Source: an uncultured Clostridia bacterium
GTDB lineage: Bacteria > Bacillota > Clostridia > Christensenellales > Borkfalkiaceae
NCBI GenBank assembly: GCA_944328665.1
Contig: CALVHS010000037.1
Location: 1 to 62,623, forward strand
Direction: 5' to 3'
DNA length: 62,623 nucleotides
Shown here piece by piece: positions 54,230-62,013 of the stretch (its first letter is position 1; every line of letters starts with the position of its first letter). The notes beneath the pieces are model-generated. The model ran no database searches, was not told where the DNA came from, and saw only the letters and a list, made by a program, of their open reading frames with translations. The position numbers and the translations under genes were made by a program.

Positions 54230-55924
54230 TCAGTCATCGAAGAGCCCCATCAGCTCGGCGATGTCCGTCACCCCTTTGAGAACGAGCTTTTTGCAGCTGT
54301 CCCACAGGTTGACCATGCCGCCTTCTTCGGCGAGGGCGCGCAGCTCTTCGAGGGGCTTGCCCTCCGTGACCGCCGCCTTGATCTTTTCGGTCATGTACAT
54401 GATCTCGTGCACGGCGACGCGCCCCTTGTACCCCGTATTGCCGCAGAACTGGCAGCCCTGCGGGCGGAAGATGGAGGCGGGCTCCGTAAGCCCCAAGATC
54501 TTCATTTCCGCCTCCGACGTCTTGCCGCGCTTTTTACAAGCGGGGCACAGGCGCTTGACGAGGCGCTGCGCGATGACGCCGACCAACGCATCCGCCACGA
54601 GGTAGTCCGTGACGTGCATGTCCTCGAGACGAATGATGGCGCCCGGCGCGTCGTTCGTGTGCAGGGTGGAAAAGACGAGATGCCCCGTGATCGCGGCGCG
54701 AACGGCGATCTCCGCCGTATCCTCGTCGCGGATCTCGCCGACCATGATGATATCCGGGTCTTGACGCAGGATGCTGCGCAGCGCGCTTGCAAAGGTGAGG
54801 TTCGCCTTGGTGTTGACCTGGATCTGGTTGACGCCGTGCATCGTATATTCGACAGGGTCTTCGACGGTGATCACGTTGACCTTGGGGTTGTTGATCTCTT
54901 TGAGGAAGGAATACAGCGTCGTCGATTTGCCGCAGCCCGTCGGCCCCGTCAGCAGGACGATGCCGTACGCATGGGCGAGGATCTTGTCGATGACCTCGTT
55001 TTCCTCCGCCGTAAAACCGAGTTCGGTGCGGGTGAAGTTGAAAGAACTTTTATCGAGCACGCGGATAACGAACTTTTCGCCGTACACCGTGGGCAGGGTG
55101 GACACGCGGAAGTCGTAATCGGTACCGTTGATGGTCATGCTGATACGGCCGTCCTGCGGCAGGCGGCGCTCGGCGATGGAGATGCCCGACAAAATTTTGA
55201 GGCGGGCGCAGATGGCGGGATAACTTTCGATAGGAAATTCCGCGCGCACCTGCAGATCGCCGTCGATACGGTAGCGGACTTTGACCGCCTTTTCAAACGG
55301 CTCGATGTGGATATCGCTCGCGCGGAAAGGGATGGCTTCCTTGATGATGGAATCGACCAGGCGCACGGCGGGATTGTTGATGACGTCCTCGTCGCGGTCG
55401 ATGATCCCCATGGGGATGGGGCGCATCGCCGAATCCACCAGTTCTTTGTCCTTGGCGCGCTGCAGATCCTCGAGCGCGGTCGTCGTAGACTGCACGGCGA
55501 CGATCGAGTCGATAAAGATATCGATCTGCACCGAGGGCACCAGCACGAAGTCCATGGGGCCGATATAGACCTGACTGATCATCGACATGGAAGAAAAGTC
55601 CAGCGGCCGCGCGACGGCGATGAGCATGACGCCCTTCCTGTCGCGAAAGACGGGCACAAATTTGTGCTTGCGCAGGAAGGCGAAGGACACGTCCTGCAAG
55701 AGAGACCTGTCCACTTCAAGCATGTCCATCTCGCAATACGGCAGACAGAAAAATTCCCCCATCGCGGCGAGCGCCGTGACCTGCGTACAGTAGCCCTTGG
55801 CGATCATATAATTTTCGATAGGCATCTTCAGCCGCGTACAATCGGCGTAGATCCCCTTCATCTGTTTGCGCTTGATGATCTTTTTATAGACGTAAAATTG
55901 TAAAATCTCGTAATTCAGATCCAT
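54230..55924 (-). CDS. pilB: Type IV pilus assembly ATPase PilB (GspE family)
   Basis: This 564-residue ATPase powers pilin polymerisation at the cytoplasmic face. It has an N-terminal GspE_N domain (about 30-150), Walker A GPTGCGKSTTL, Asp box, Walker B DPDIIMVGEIRDEDTAE, His box GHLVFSTLHTNDA and a four-cysteine zinc site (CPACKKRG, CQFCGNTGYKGR). This makes it an assembly, not a retraction (PilT), ATPase. The ATG follows AGGAG; the gene lies 15 bases after pilC. Confidence 0.97.
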   Translation of the reverse strand: MDLNYEILQFYVYKKIIKRKQMKGIYADCTRLKMPIENYMIAKGYCTQVTALAAMGEFFCLPYCEMDMLEVDRSLLQDVSFAFLRKHKFVPVFRDRKGVMLIAVARPLDFSSMSMISQVYIGPMDFVLVPSVQIDIFIDSIVAVQSTTTALEDLQRAKDKELVDSAMRPIPMGIIDRDEDVINNPAVRLVDSIIKEAIPFRASDIHIEPFEKAVKVRYRIDGDLQVRAEFPIESYPAICARLKILSGISIAERRLPQDGRISMTINGTDYDFRVSTLPTVYGEKFVIRVLDKSSFNFTRTELGFTAEENEVIDKILAHAYGIVLLTGPTGCGKSTTLYSFLKEINNPKVNVITVEDPVEYTMHGVNQIQVNTKANLTFASALRSILRQDPDIIMVGEIRDEDTAEIAVRAAITGHLVFSTLHTNDAPGAIIRLEDMHVTDYLVADALVGVIAQRLVKRLCPACKKRGKTSEAEMKILGLTEPASIFRPQGCQFCGNTGYKGRVAVHEIMYMTEKIKAAVTEGKPLEELRALAEEGGMVNLWDSCKKLVLKGVTDIAELMGLFDD

Positions 55925-55939
55925 ATTTTTTCTCCTTGC

Positions 55940-57151
55940 TCACGCGCCGAGCGTGTTCATGACCTGCAAAAGCGGGGAATAGACCGCATAGAAGAGGATA
56001 CCGACCGACGCGCCGATGATACATAGGATGACCGGCTGGATGACGCTCGTCAACGAAGAGACGGCGCGCTCCGCCTGATTTTCAAAGAAGGAGCAGGAAC
56101 GGCTGAGCACCGATTCGAGTTCGCCCGTCTGCTCGCCGACGGAAACCATCTGTACGAGCATGGTCGGAAAGAGTTTATAGCTCTGCAGCGCGAGCGTCAG
56201 CGTCATGCCCTGCCGCACATCGTCCGCCGCCTTTTTGAACTGCGTGGCGACGTAAGCGTTGCCGAACACGATGCAGACTTCGTCCATCGCGTCCACGATG
56301 TCCATGCCGCTGCCGATCAACAGCGAAAAGGCGCGGCAAAAGCGTGCGGTGACGTTGTTTTTGATGACGTTGCCCGCATACGGAAAATAAAACTTGAACT
56401 TATCCCACAGATACCGACCTTTTTTGGTGCGCACGAACACAAAAAACAAAAAGACGACCGCGATCAGGACGAGCACGATCTGCTTCCATCGCTGGCGGAA
56501 ATAGTCGCTGATATCGTAGAGCGCAAGCGTCAGTGCGGGCATCTCCACTTCCAACGATTCGAGCGCGTCGCGAAAGGTCGGGATGATGAAGGCGACCATC
56601 AGCACGATGATGCCGATCGCCATGATGATGAGCACGCACGGATAAATGAGCGCGGACTTCGTCTTGGCGCGCATCTTGGTATCCGTCTCGAAATAATCGG
56701 CGACGGCGACGAGCACCTTGTCGATCGCGCCGGAGATCTCGCCGACGCGCACCATGCTGCGGAAAAAGTTCGGAAAGACGCGCTTGTGCTTTTCCATCGC
56801 CTCGGACAACAGTTTGCCCGCCTTGACGTCCTCATGAACGCGTTCGAGGATCTTTTTGAGATAGGCGCTGTACGCCTGCCCCTTGAGGATGGCGAGGGAA
56901 TCGACGATGCTCGTGCCCGAGGTGATCATGATCGAGAACTGCCTGCAAAAGGAGGACAGCTCGTTGACGGAGACCTTGCCCGTCAGGCTGAAAAAGGGGT
57001 TGGGCGATTTATCCGTGTCTACCCGCGCGGATACGAGAAAGAGGTTCTGTTTGGCGAGCTGCTGCCTCAGATCCTTCTCGCTTTCGGCAAGAAAAGTCCC
57101 CTCGAACTTTTTGCCATATAGATTGATCGCGTTATACTTATATTTTTTCAC
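55940..57151 (-). CDS. pilC: Type IV pilus inner-membrane platform protein PilC (GspF family)
   Basis: This 403-residue protein has two homologous GspF domains, each with a helical bundle (FCRQFSIMITSGTSIVDSL and FCRAFSLLIGSGMDIVDAM), and three transmembrane helices near 170, 215 and 375. It links PilB to the growing pilus. The start is GTG at 57151 with GAGG ten bases upstream. Confidence 0.96.
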   Translation of the reverse strand: MKKYKYNAINLYGKKFEGTFLAESEKDLRQQLAKQNLFLVSARVDTDKSPNPFFSLTGKVSVNELSSFCRQFSIMITSGTSIVDSLAILKGQAYSAYLKKILERVHEDVKAGKLLSEAMEKHKRVFPNFFRSMVRVGEISGAIDKVLVAVADYFETDTKMRAKTKSALIYPCVLIIMAIGIIVLMVAFIIPTFRDALESLEVEMPALTLALYDISDYFRQRWKQIVLVLIAVVFLFFVFVRTKKGRYLWDKFKFYFPYAGNVIKNNVTARFCRAFSLLIGSGMDIVDAMDEVCIVFGNAYVATQFKKAADDVRQGMTLTLALQSYKLFPTMLVQMVSVGEQTGELESVLSRSCSFFENQAERAVSSLTSVIQPVILCIIGASVGILFYAVYSPLLQVMNTLGA

Positions 57152-57214
57152 AGGTTTGTTTCCTCATGCGGGCACCAAAAACGGCGCGGCCCCGCTGCTT
57201 CGGCGCAATCGCGC

Positions 57215-58729
57215 TCAGAAATTGTGGATTTTATTAAAATGTTTGGCAAACAGGCAGCCGTACAAGTTCATGTTCCCCTTGATCTCCGCGGAAAGTTTTT
57301 CCGCCGCGGTAAAGGGCCTGAATTCCAATCCCCCGCTCTCCTTTTGCTCCTCGTTCGCCATCTCTAAAAGCCCGTACAGTTCGGGCGGCATATTGACCAG
57401 AACATATTCCGGCGAAGAGGTATACTCCGACAGTTCCGCCTGCCGCGCATATAAAAGGATCCACTTCATGATGATGCGGAAATTTTCGTAGCGGAAGCCT
57501 TCCTCCGTTTCGGGCAGGGGGCGTACCATGAACTTCGGATACCGTTTGGGCATCTTGCGGTACACCTTCGTCTTTTTCACCTTGGCGCGCGCAGCCTCCT
57601 CTTCCAGCCGCCGCGCTTCCTCTTCTTCCGATTCGTAAAACTCCGAATTTTCCTCCCCCTCTTCGCCTGCCCCTTCGGCGGACGAAGCCTCTGCGGGCGC
57701 TCCCTCTTCGGCGGGCGCTCCCTCTTCGGCGGGCGCTTCCTCTTCGGCGGGGGCGCTCAATTCTGCGGCGTTGTCCGCCGCGGCGGAAGCGGTCTTGTTT
57801 TCCTCCTCCCCGGCAGCCGGCGCGGCATCCGCCGCGGGCGCTTCCTCGCCGTCCTCGCCGGTGATGCCCCAGACGCGCGCGGCGTGTTCGTGCGCGCCTG
57901 CGCCCGAATATTCGCTCGCCTGTTTGGCGGCGTCCACGGCGTAATCGCCGATGGTCGCCCCTTCGGGAATGACGGAAAGGTCTGCATTCACCTCTTCGTC
58001 CGAGAGGGTGAGCGCCTTCGCCTTCGCCGTTTCGCGGGCGTTGATGACGGCGATCTCGCCCATCTCGTGATCGGTGCGCATATATTCGAGTTCCACCTTG
58101 TCCGACTTGATGAGGGACGTCCCGTGCGGGATGACGGCAACGCCCAGCGTCTTGCCCTTGCTGGAGACGGCGATCTCGGTATAGTCGAGATGCATGTCCG
58201 CAAAGAGAAAACTTTTGCCGCGCGCCTTGGGCATGAACGAATACACGCAATTCATCAGCGCGTTGCCGCTGTATGTCGTCTCTTTGGGGAACACTTTGAC
58301 GTCGGTGAGCAGCTTATAGATCTGCGCGATCAGCTTTTTGTCGAAGTAGATCGCCCCCACGGTGGTATATTGCTTGTTCTGCGCGAGGATAAAGCGGTTG
58401 ATCTTTTTGCTGCGAAAGCGGGTATCGTACAAGTTCGCCAGTTCCGCGTCCATCGCCTGCTGCATCTTGGCGCGGGGCATGTTGGGTATATTGAACGTCT
58501 CAAATCCCACCGCCTGATCGGGCAGCACGACATAGGCGGGCAAGTTCAAAAGGGAGGGTTTTTTTGCAAAATACTCCTCCAACAGCTTTTCCGCCTCCGC
58601 AAAAAACTCGTCGCTGAAGATGTGCGAGGTGTAGTGCAAAAACTCCACCGTGGCGCTCTCCGTCGGTTTTTCCGCGTTCATGATCTTGACATTGCTGTTT
58701 TGCATGTCGAATCCGATAAACAATTTCAT
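57215..58729 (-). CDS. pilM: PilM-like actin-fold pilus protein with long acidic insertion
   Basis: The N-terminus (MKLFIGFDMQNSNVKIM) and the segments ADMHLDYTEIAV and GVAVIPHGTSL match the PilM/FtsA-like nucleotide-binding fold that couples PilB/PilC to the cell envelope. Around residues 285-390 lies a low-complexity insertion rich in Ala and Glu, including EEGAPAE repeats. The last 110 residues return to folded sequence. No PilN or PilO gene follows. A TTG at 58735 with better RBS spacing could be the true start. Confidence 0.8.
   Translation of the reverse strand: MKLFIGFDMQNSNVKIMNAEKPTESATVEFLHYTSHIFSDEFFAEAEKLLEEYFAKKPSLLNLPAYVVLPDQAVGFETFNIPNMPRAKMQQAMDAELANLYDTRFRSKKINRFILAQNKQYTTVGAIYFDKKLIAQIYKLLTDVKVFPKETTYSGNALMNCVYSFMPKARGKSFLFADMHLDYTEIAVSSKGKTLGVAVIPHGTSLIKSDKVELEYMRTDHEMGEIAVINARETAKAKALTLSDEEVNADLSVIPEGATIGDYAVDAAKQASEYSGAGAHEHAARVWGITGEDGEEAPAADAAPAAGEEENKTASAAADNAAELSAPAEEEAPAEEGAPAEEGAPAEASSAEGAGEEGEENSEFYESEEEEARRLEEEAARAKVKKTKVYRKMPKRYPKFMVRPLPETEEGFRYENFRIIMKWILLYARQAELSEYTSSPEYVLVNMPPELYGLLEMANEEQKESGGLEFRPFTAAEKLSAEIKGNMNLYGCLFAKHFNKIHNF
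57693..57746 (-). repeat. Three 18-bp direct repeats inside pilM
   Basis: Units at 57693-57710, 57711-57728 and 57729-57746 each read GCGGGCGCTCCCTCTTCG, the third with one change. They encode EEGAPA-type repeats, so copy number can change in frame. Confidence 0.92.
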
Positions 58730-58745
58730 ACGCAAATTTTCCTCA

Positions 58746-59558
58746 TCATGTTACGATAAAAAACGCCGCATACCAATCGGCGATGGCATTGCCGAAAAAG
58801 AGCGCCACCGCCGCACCGTAGGCGAGATACGGCGCAAAAGCGAACTCTCCCGCTTCCTGCCGCGGCAGGCTGTCGTGCGGAGAGATCAGGATCAGCCGCT
58901 TCATCAGGATGTCCGCCAGCGCAAACAGCACGGCGATGACGATGGCGATGAAGCACGCCTTCCAACCGAGCAAAAGCCCCGCGCACGCCATCAGTTTGAC
59001 GTCGCCGAAGCCCAGCCCCTCCCTGCCGAACAGGGGAAAACAGAGAAAATAAAAGAGCAAAAACATGCCTCCGCCCAGCAGCAGGCCGTACAGCTTGTCG
59101 CGCGGGGCAAGATCTCCCAAAAAGATCGCCGCCACCGCCAGCGCCAGCAGCGCCAGCTGCAGGCTGTCGGGGATGAACATCTGCTCCATATCGATGAGCG
59201 CCATGGCGAGCAGCACGGACAGCGCCGTCGCGCACACGAGCGCGTACCACACGCTTACGCCGTAAAAGGAGAGGGCGCAGCACAGCCACAGCAGGCAGTT
59301 GGTAAGCTCGACGATAAAATAGCGTGGAGAGATGGGCTCGCCGCAATAGCGGCACTTTCCGCGCAGGATGAGAAAGGAGAGCAGCGGAATGTTATCGTAC
59401 CAGGCGAGCCGGTGCCCGCAGCCGGGACAGTGCGAGGCGGGCTTTGCGAGGTTCATCTCCCGCGGCAGGCGGTAGACGACCACATTCAAAAAGCTGCCGA
59501 TGCACAGCCCGAATACGGCGAACAACACGCACGCCGTCACATAATAAAACTGTTCCAT
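58746..59558 (-). CDS. pilD: Type IV prepilin peptidase/N-methyltransferase PilD
   Basis: This 270-residue membrane aspartyl protease cleaves and methylates prepilins. The N-terminal zinc-type motif is CPGCGHRLAWYDNIPLLSF and RGKCRYCGEPIS. Catalytic aspartates lie in ALIDMEQ and GLGFGDVKLM. About eight transmembrane helices are evident. It lies between the pilin genes and pilM. Confidence 0.96.
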   Translation of the reverse strand: MEQFYYVTACVLFAVFGLCIGSFLNVVVYRLPREMNLAKPASHCPGCGHRLAWYDNIPLLSFLILRGKCRYCGEPISPRYFIVELTNCLLWLCCALSFYGVSVWYALVCATALSVLLAMALIDMEQMFIPDSLQLALLALAVAAIFLGDLAPRDKLYGLLLGGGMFLLFYFLCFPLFGREGLGFGDVKLMACAGLLLGWKACFIAIVIAVLFALADILMKRLILISPHDSLPRQEAGEFAFAPYLAYGAAVALFFGNAIADWYAAFFIVT

Positions 59559-59579
59559 ATTTTCCCTTTGCCGCTCTCT

Positions 59580-59954
59580 TTACGGCCCGTAGCTGTATTG
59601 CAGGCATTCCCCCTCCGCATCCACCATGACGCGCAGGGCGACGGAGGAAGAATCGGTGCGGGTGACGGTGAGCGTCCGCCCGTCCTCGCTGACGGCGACG
59701 GTGACGGTAAAGCCGAATTCGTTGCCCGCATACTCTTCGGCGTCAAACGTTTCAGGCTCCCGCAAAAAGCCGTCGCCGATCTCGTCGAGGTACGCCTTGC
59801 GTTCGGTATAGGTGCGGTATTGCACCGCGCTTTCCGTGGTGAGCCGCGCCGTGATGAGGATCAGCCCCACGAACGCCGCGACGAGCGCCATCAGCACGAT
59901 GGCGTATTCGATGGTCAGCCCGCGGCGCAGCCGCCTGCGCAGTTCACCCTTCAT
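59580..59954 (-). CDS. Pilin-like protein with Flp/TadE-like Glu-Tyr motif
   Basis: This 124-residue protein has a basic leader (MKGELRRRLRRG) followed by LTIEYAIVLMALVAAFVG and a small C-terminal domain. The hydrophobic helix after a short basic leader is prepilin-like. Glu-Tyr after G-L-T-I recalls Flp/TadE pilins; cleavage after Gly would put Glu at +4, cleavage before it at +5. It starts 11 bases inside the upstream pilin gene. Confidence 0.7.
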   Translation of the reverse strand: MKGELRRRLRRGLTIEYAIVLMALVAAFVGLILITARLTTESAVQYRTYTERKAYLDEIGDGFLREPETFDAEEYAGNEFGFTVTVAVSEDGRTLTVTRTDSSSVALRVMVDAEGECLQYSYGP

Positions 59955-60588
59955 AATGCGCCTCCTGCGCGCAGATCGCGCTGCCGTCCGCGACATACCG
60001 CCCCGCCTCGTCCGACCAGACGGACGCATACGCGGTGACGGTCATATCGCACCCCCCCGAAGTGACGGTCACCTCTGCGGTCAACGCCAGTTCGGTAGAA
60101 TAGTATTCATAAGTGAGTTTGCCCGTGCCTCTGCCCCCGTAAGAGAGCACGAGCCCGCGGCGGGGCAGTTGGATCTCCGTTTCGGTCAGCTGCCCGTCCT
60201 CGCCCACAGTCCCTTCCTGCCGGACGTCCGCTTCCATGACGGCGGAAAGCTGCCAACCTTCTCCGTCAAAGGTGACGGTGTGCAGACCGAACACGGTCGC
60301 GTTCAACGCGAAGCCGAGCCGGCTGCCGAATTTTTCCGTGACGGAACGGGCACGCTCGTCGATGGTGTCCCCCTCGATGCCGCCGTGCAGCGCGGAGACG
60401 AACGCCTCCCGCACGGTGCCCGCGCCGTTCCATGCCTGCATATTTTCATCCGCGCGCCCCTGTACGGCGAGCGCCGCATAGCACGCGGTGAAGCCCGCCA
60501 CCGTCAAAAGCACGATGAGCGCCATAGAAATGACGATCTCCGCGATCGAATATCCCCGCCCTAAGCGGTGCGTCCTTCTGTTCAGCAT
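59944..60588 (-). CDS. Type IV pilin-like protein (minor pilin)
   Basis: This 214-residue protein has leader MLNRRTHRLGRG, then YSIAEIVISMALIVLLTVAG. Cleavage after Gly leaves Tyr at +1 and Glu at +5, the type IV pilin pattern. The rest is a beta-rich globular domain. The ATG at 60588 is preceded by AAGGAGG. Its size suggests a minor or tip pilin. Confidence 0.85.
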   Translation of the reverse strand: MLNRRTHRLGRGYSIAEIVISMALIVLLTVAGFTACYAALAVQGRADENMQAWNGAGTVREAFVSALHGGIEGDTIDERARSVTEKFGSRLGFALNATVFGLHTVTFDGEGWQLSAVMEADVRQEGTVGEDGQLTETEIQLPRRGLVLSYGGRGTGKLTYEYYSTELALTAEVTVTSGGCDMTVTAYASVWSDEAGRYVADGSAICAQEAHYEG

Positions 60589-60598
60589 GCCCACCTCC

Positions 60599-61180
60599 TT
60601 ACGCGTAGCGTATCTCGCAGGCGTACGCCGTGCCCTTCACGCGGCAGTCGATGAGAAAGCGCAGCGAAGCGTCCCCCTCCCCCGGGGTAAAATTCCAACC
60701 GGACGTGTACTGCCAAAAGGCGACGGAAGCGATCTCGTCGCAGACGACGCGCGCATACTCGCCCTCAAAAAATTCTTCACTTTCCGGGTCAAAGATCTGA
60801 TCGTTATAACCGTTCCCTCTCGGGTAAGAGGCGAGCAGCGTCATCTCGCCCCCCTCTTCCCCGCCCGGGCTGACGAAAGTGAGAGAATAAGAAGTGCCGC
60901 CGTCTACAGGCGTCGCGCGCACTTCGCCGTCGGCAAGTAGCGAAATGGTGTATTCTTGCCTGTCAAAATAAGAAAACCAACGGTCGATCTCCGCGCGCAA
61001 TTCGCTTGCCTGCTCTACCCTGTCGGAAAGCGCTTCGTTCTGCGCGGTAAAACGGTTCATGAATGTGATAAAGGAGATGACCAGCCCTGCTACCAAGGCG
61101 AACAGGGCAATGGTGATGACCAGCTCGACAAGGGTAAACGCCCTTGTTCCGCGGCGATGATGAAATGATTTTTTCGTCAT
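60599..61180 (-). CDS. Type IV pilin-like protein with Ala at the cleavage site
   Basis: This 193-residue protein has leader MTKKSFHHRRGTRA and the class III/IV pilin motif FTLVELVITIALFALV. The residue before Phe is Ala, not the normal Gly; Glu is at +5. The globular part is acidic. It is the first visible gene of the pilus operon. No small, abundant major-pilin gene was found in the window. Confidence 0.85.
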   Translation of the reverse strand: MTKKSFHHRRGTRAFTLVELVITIALFALVAGLVISFITFMNRFTAQNEALSDRVEQASELRAEIDRWFSYFDRQEYTISLLADGEVRATPVDGGTSYSLTFVSPGGEEGGEMTLLASYPRGNGYNDQIFDPESEEFFEGEYARVVCDEIASVAFWQYTSGWNFTPGEGDASLRFLIDCRVKGTAYACEIRYA

Positions 61181-61212
61181 GCCCTACCCCCGTATTTTTA
61201 AACTTGTTTTTT

Positions 61213-61258
61213 TGTTCACACTTTTTTCGCACAAAGGTGCGAAAAAAGTCGTGAGGTT
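61213..61258. repeat. 46-bp direct repeat, copy 1
   Basis: Identical to 61450-61495. It contains the hairpin CTTTTTTCGCAC-AAAG-GTGCGAAAAAAG. This copy is in the leader of the first pilin gene, 33 bases before its ATG. Confidence 0.93.
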
Positions 61259-61449
61259 GAGGCAAACCCCGACGTTCGCCGTTTTGCCAAACGGCTCTGC
61301 GTCCGGAGTTTTCCTCTGCGCCGCTTTTTAGGGGCTTACACTACTATACATGCGGCGCATTCACCTTTCCTGCTCAAGGCCCCTCGTCGGCGCAAACAGG
61401 GGGCTTTTTGCCAAAAGCGTGGTTTTGGCAAACGCCTTAAAAATCGGAA

Positions 61450-61495
61450 TGTTCACACTTTTTTCGCACAAAGGTGCGAAAAAAGTCGTGAGGTT
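61450..61495. repeat. 46-bp direct repeat, copy 2
   Basis: Same 46 bases as copy 1, offset by 237 bp in the same orientation. It has the same 12-bp stem hairpin. Confidence 0.93.
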
Positions 61496-61652
61496 ATATT
61501 TTTACTCGCGCAAGGAAAATCGCACTTTTCCGCAGCGCACCCCTATTTGCCAACGCTTTGGCTTACGGAAGAGGTGAATGCGCGGCATTCAAATGGCGTG
61601 CCCTTAAATATGCCGCGCAGAGGGGAAAACCGTTCGGGTTTCCCCTCCAACT

Positions 61653-61691
61653 CACGGCGATTTGTTTTAACAGCTTAAAACAAATCGCGTG
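61653..61691. repeat. Hairpin with 14-bp perfect stem
   Basis: GCGATTTGTTTTAA (61657-61670) and TTAAAACAAATCGC (61675-61688) pair around CAGC; CAC/GTG extend it past one bulged G. Confidence 0.88.
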
Positions 61692-61705
61692 AACACACTA
61701 TTATA

Positions 61706-61869
61706 GCCTTCCCCGCGTAGGGGAAGGTGGCAGCCGCCCGCAGCGGCTGACGGATGAGGCGCTAATTCCCAAAAAGTTCTTCGATACTTTTTGGGAGCCC
61801 TGTTGAAAATAAATCAAGATGCCCCCTCATCAGTCACTCCGTGACAGCTTCCCCCCAGGGGGAAGCCTT
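61706..61869. repeat. Palindromic intergenic element (MITE/REP-like)
   Basis: The left half runs GCCTTCCCC...GGGGAAGG...GGATGAGG; the right half runs CCTCATC...CTTCCCCCC-AGGGGGAAGCCTT, an imperfect inverted copy. The centre holds TCCCAAAAAGT/ACTTTTTGGGA. This is the type of short palindromic repeat spread through clostridial genomes. No transposase is inside. Confidence 0.75.
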
Positions 61870-61880
61870 GTGGGGCGGTG

Positions 61881-61914
61881 CATTCGCCGACAGCCCTCCC
61901 AGGGGGAAGCCTTG
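61881..61914. repeat. Partial second copy of the element end
   Basis: CGCCGACAGCCCTCCC followed by AGGGGGAAGCCTT repeats the right end of the preceding element with changes. Confidence 0.65.
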
Positions 61915-61944
61915 CGGATGTCATCCCCCTCAAACCCCATGCAG

Positions 61945-61975
61945 CCAAAAGGCGCGGCAATGCCGCGCCTTTTGG
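61945..61975 (-). terminator. Terminator of the right-edge gene
   Basis: CCAAAAGGCGCGGC and GCCGCGCCTTTTGG form a perfect 14-bp stem with loop AAT, 38 bases after the stop of the minus-strand gene. A and T tracts on both sides allow use in both directions. Confidence 0.8.
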
Positions 61976-62013
61976 TATTGTAAGATCGTCCGCACCTTGT
62001 TGTCCGTTCCGTT

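Larger units (their letters stand above)
61181..62013. other. Noncoding repeat island, 833 bases
   Basis: No credible gene is present. The stretch holds two identical 46-bp repeats, several perfect hairpins, a palindromic element of the intergenic-repeat type with a further partial copy, and a bidirectional terminator. It separates the pilus operon from the gene entering at the right edge. Confidence 0.8.

Noticed and set aside
52610..55903. A 1097-codon open frame on the plus strand
   Set aside because: It lies antisense to the McrB-like ATPase and pilB, is full of Arg/Asp/His-rich low-complexity sequence typical of GC-rich antisense frames, has no RBS, and matches no family.
61343..61348. 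TATAGT on the minus strand as the pilus operon -10 box
   Set aside because: No acceptable -35 box at 16-18 bp and no TG extension; the pilus promoter remains unlocated.
61213..61495. Possible CRISPR array from two identical 46-bp repeats
   Set aside because: Only two copies, 191 bases apart, with no regular spacers and no cas genes in the window.
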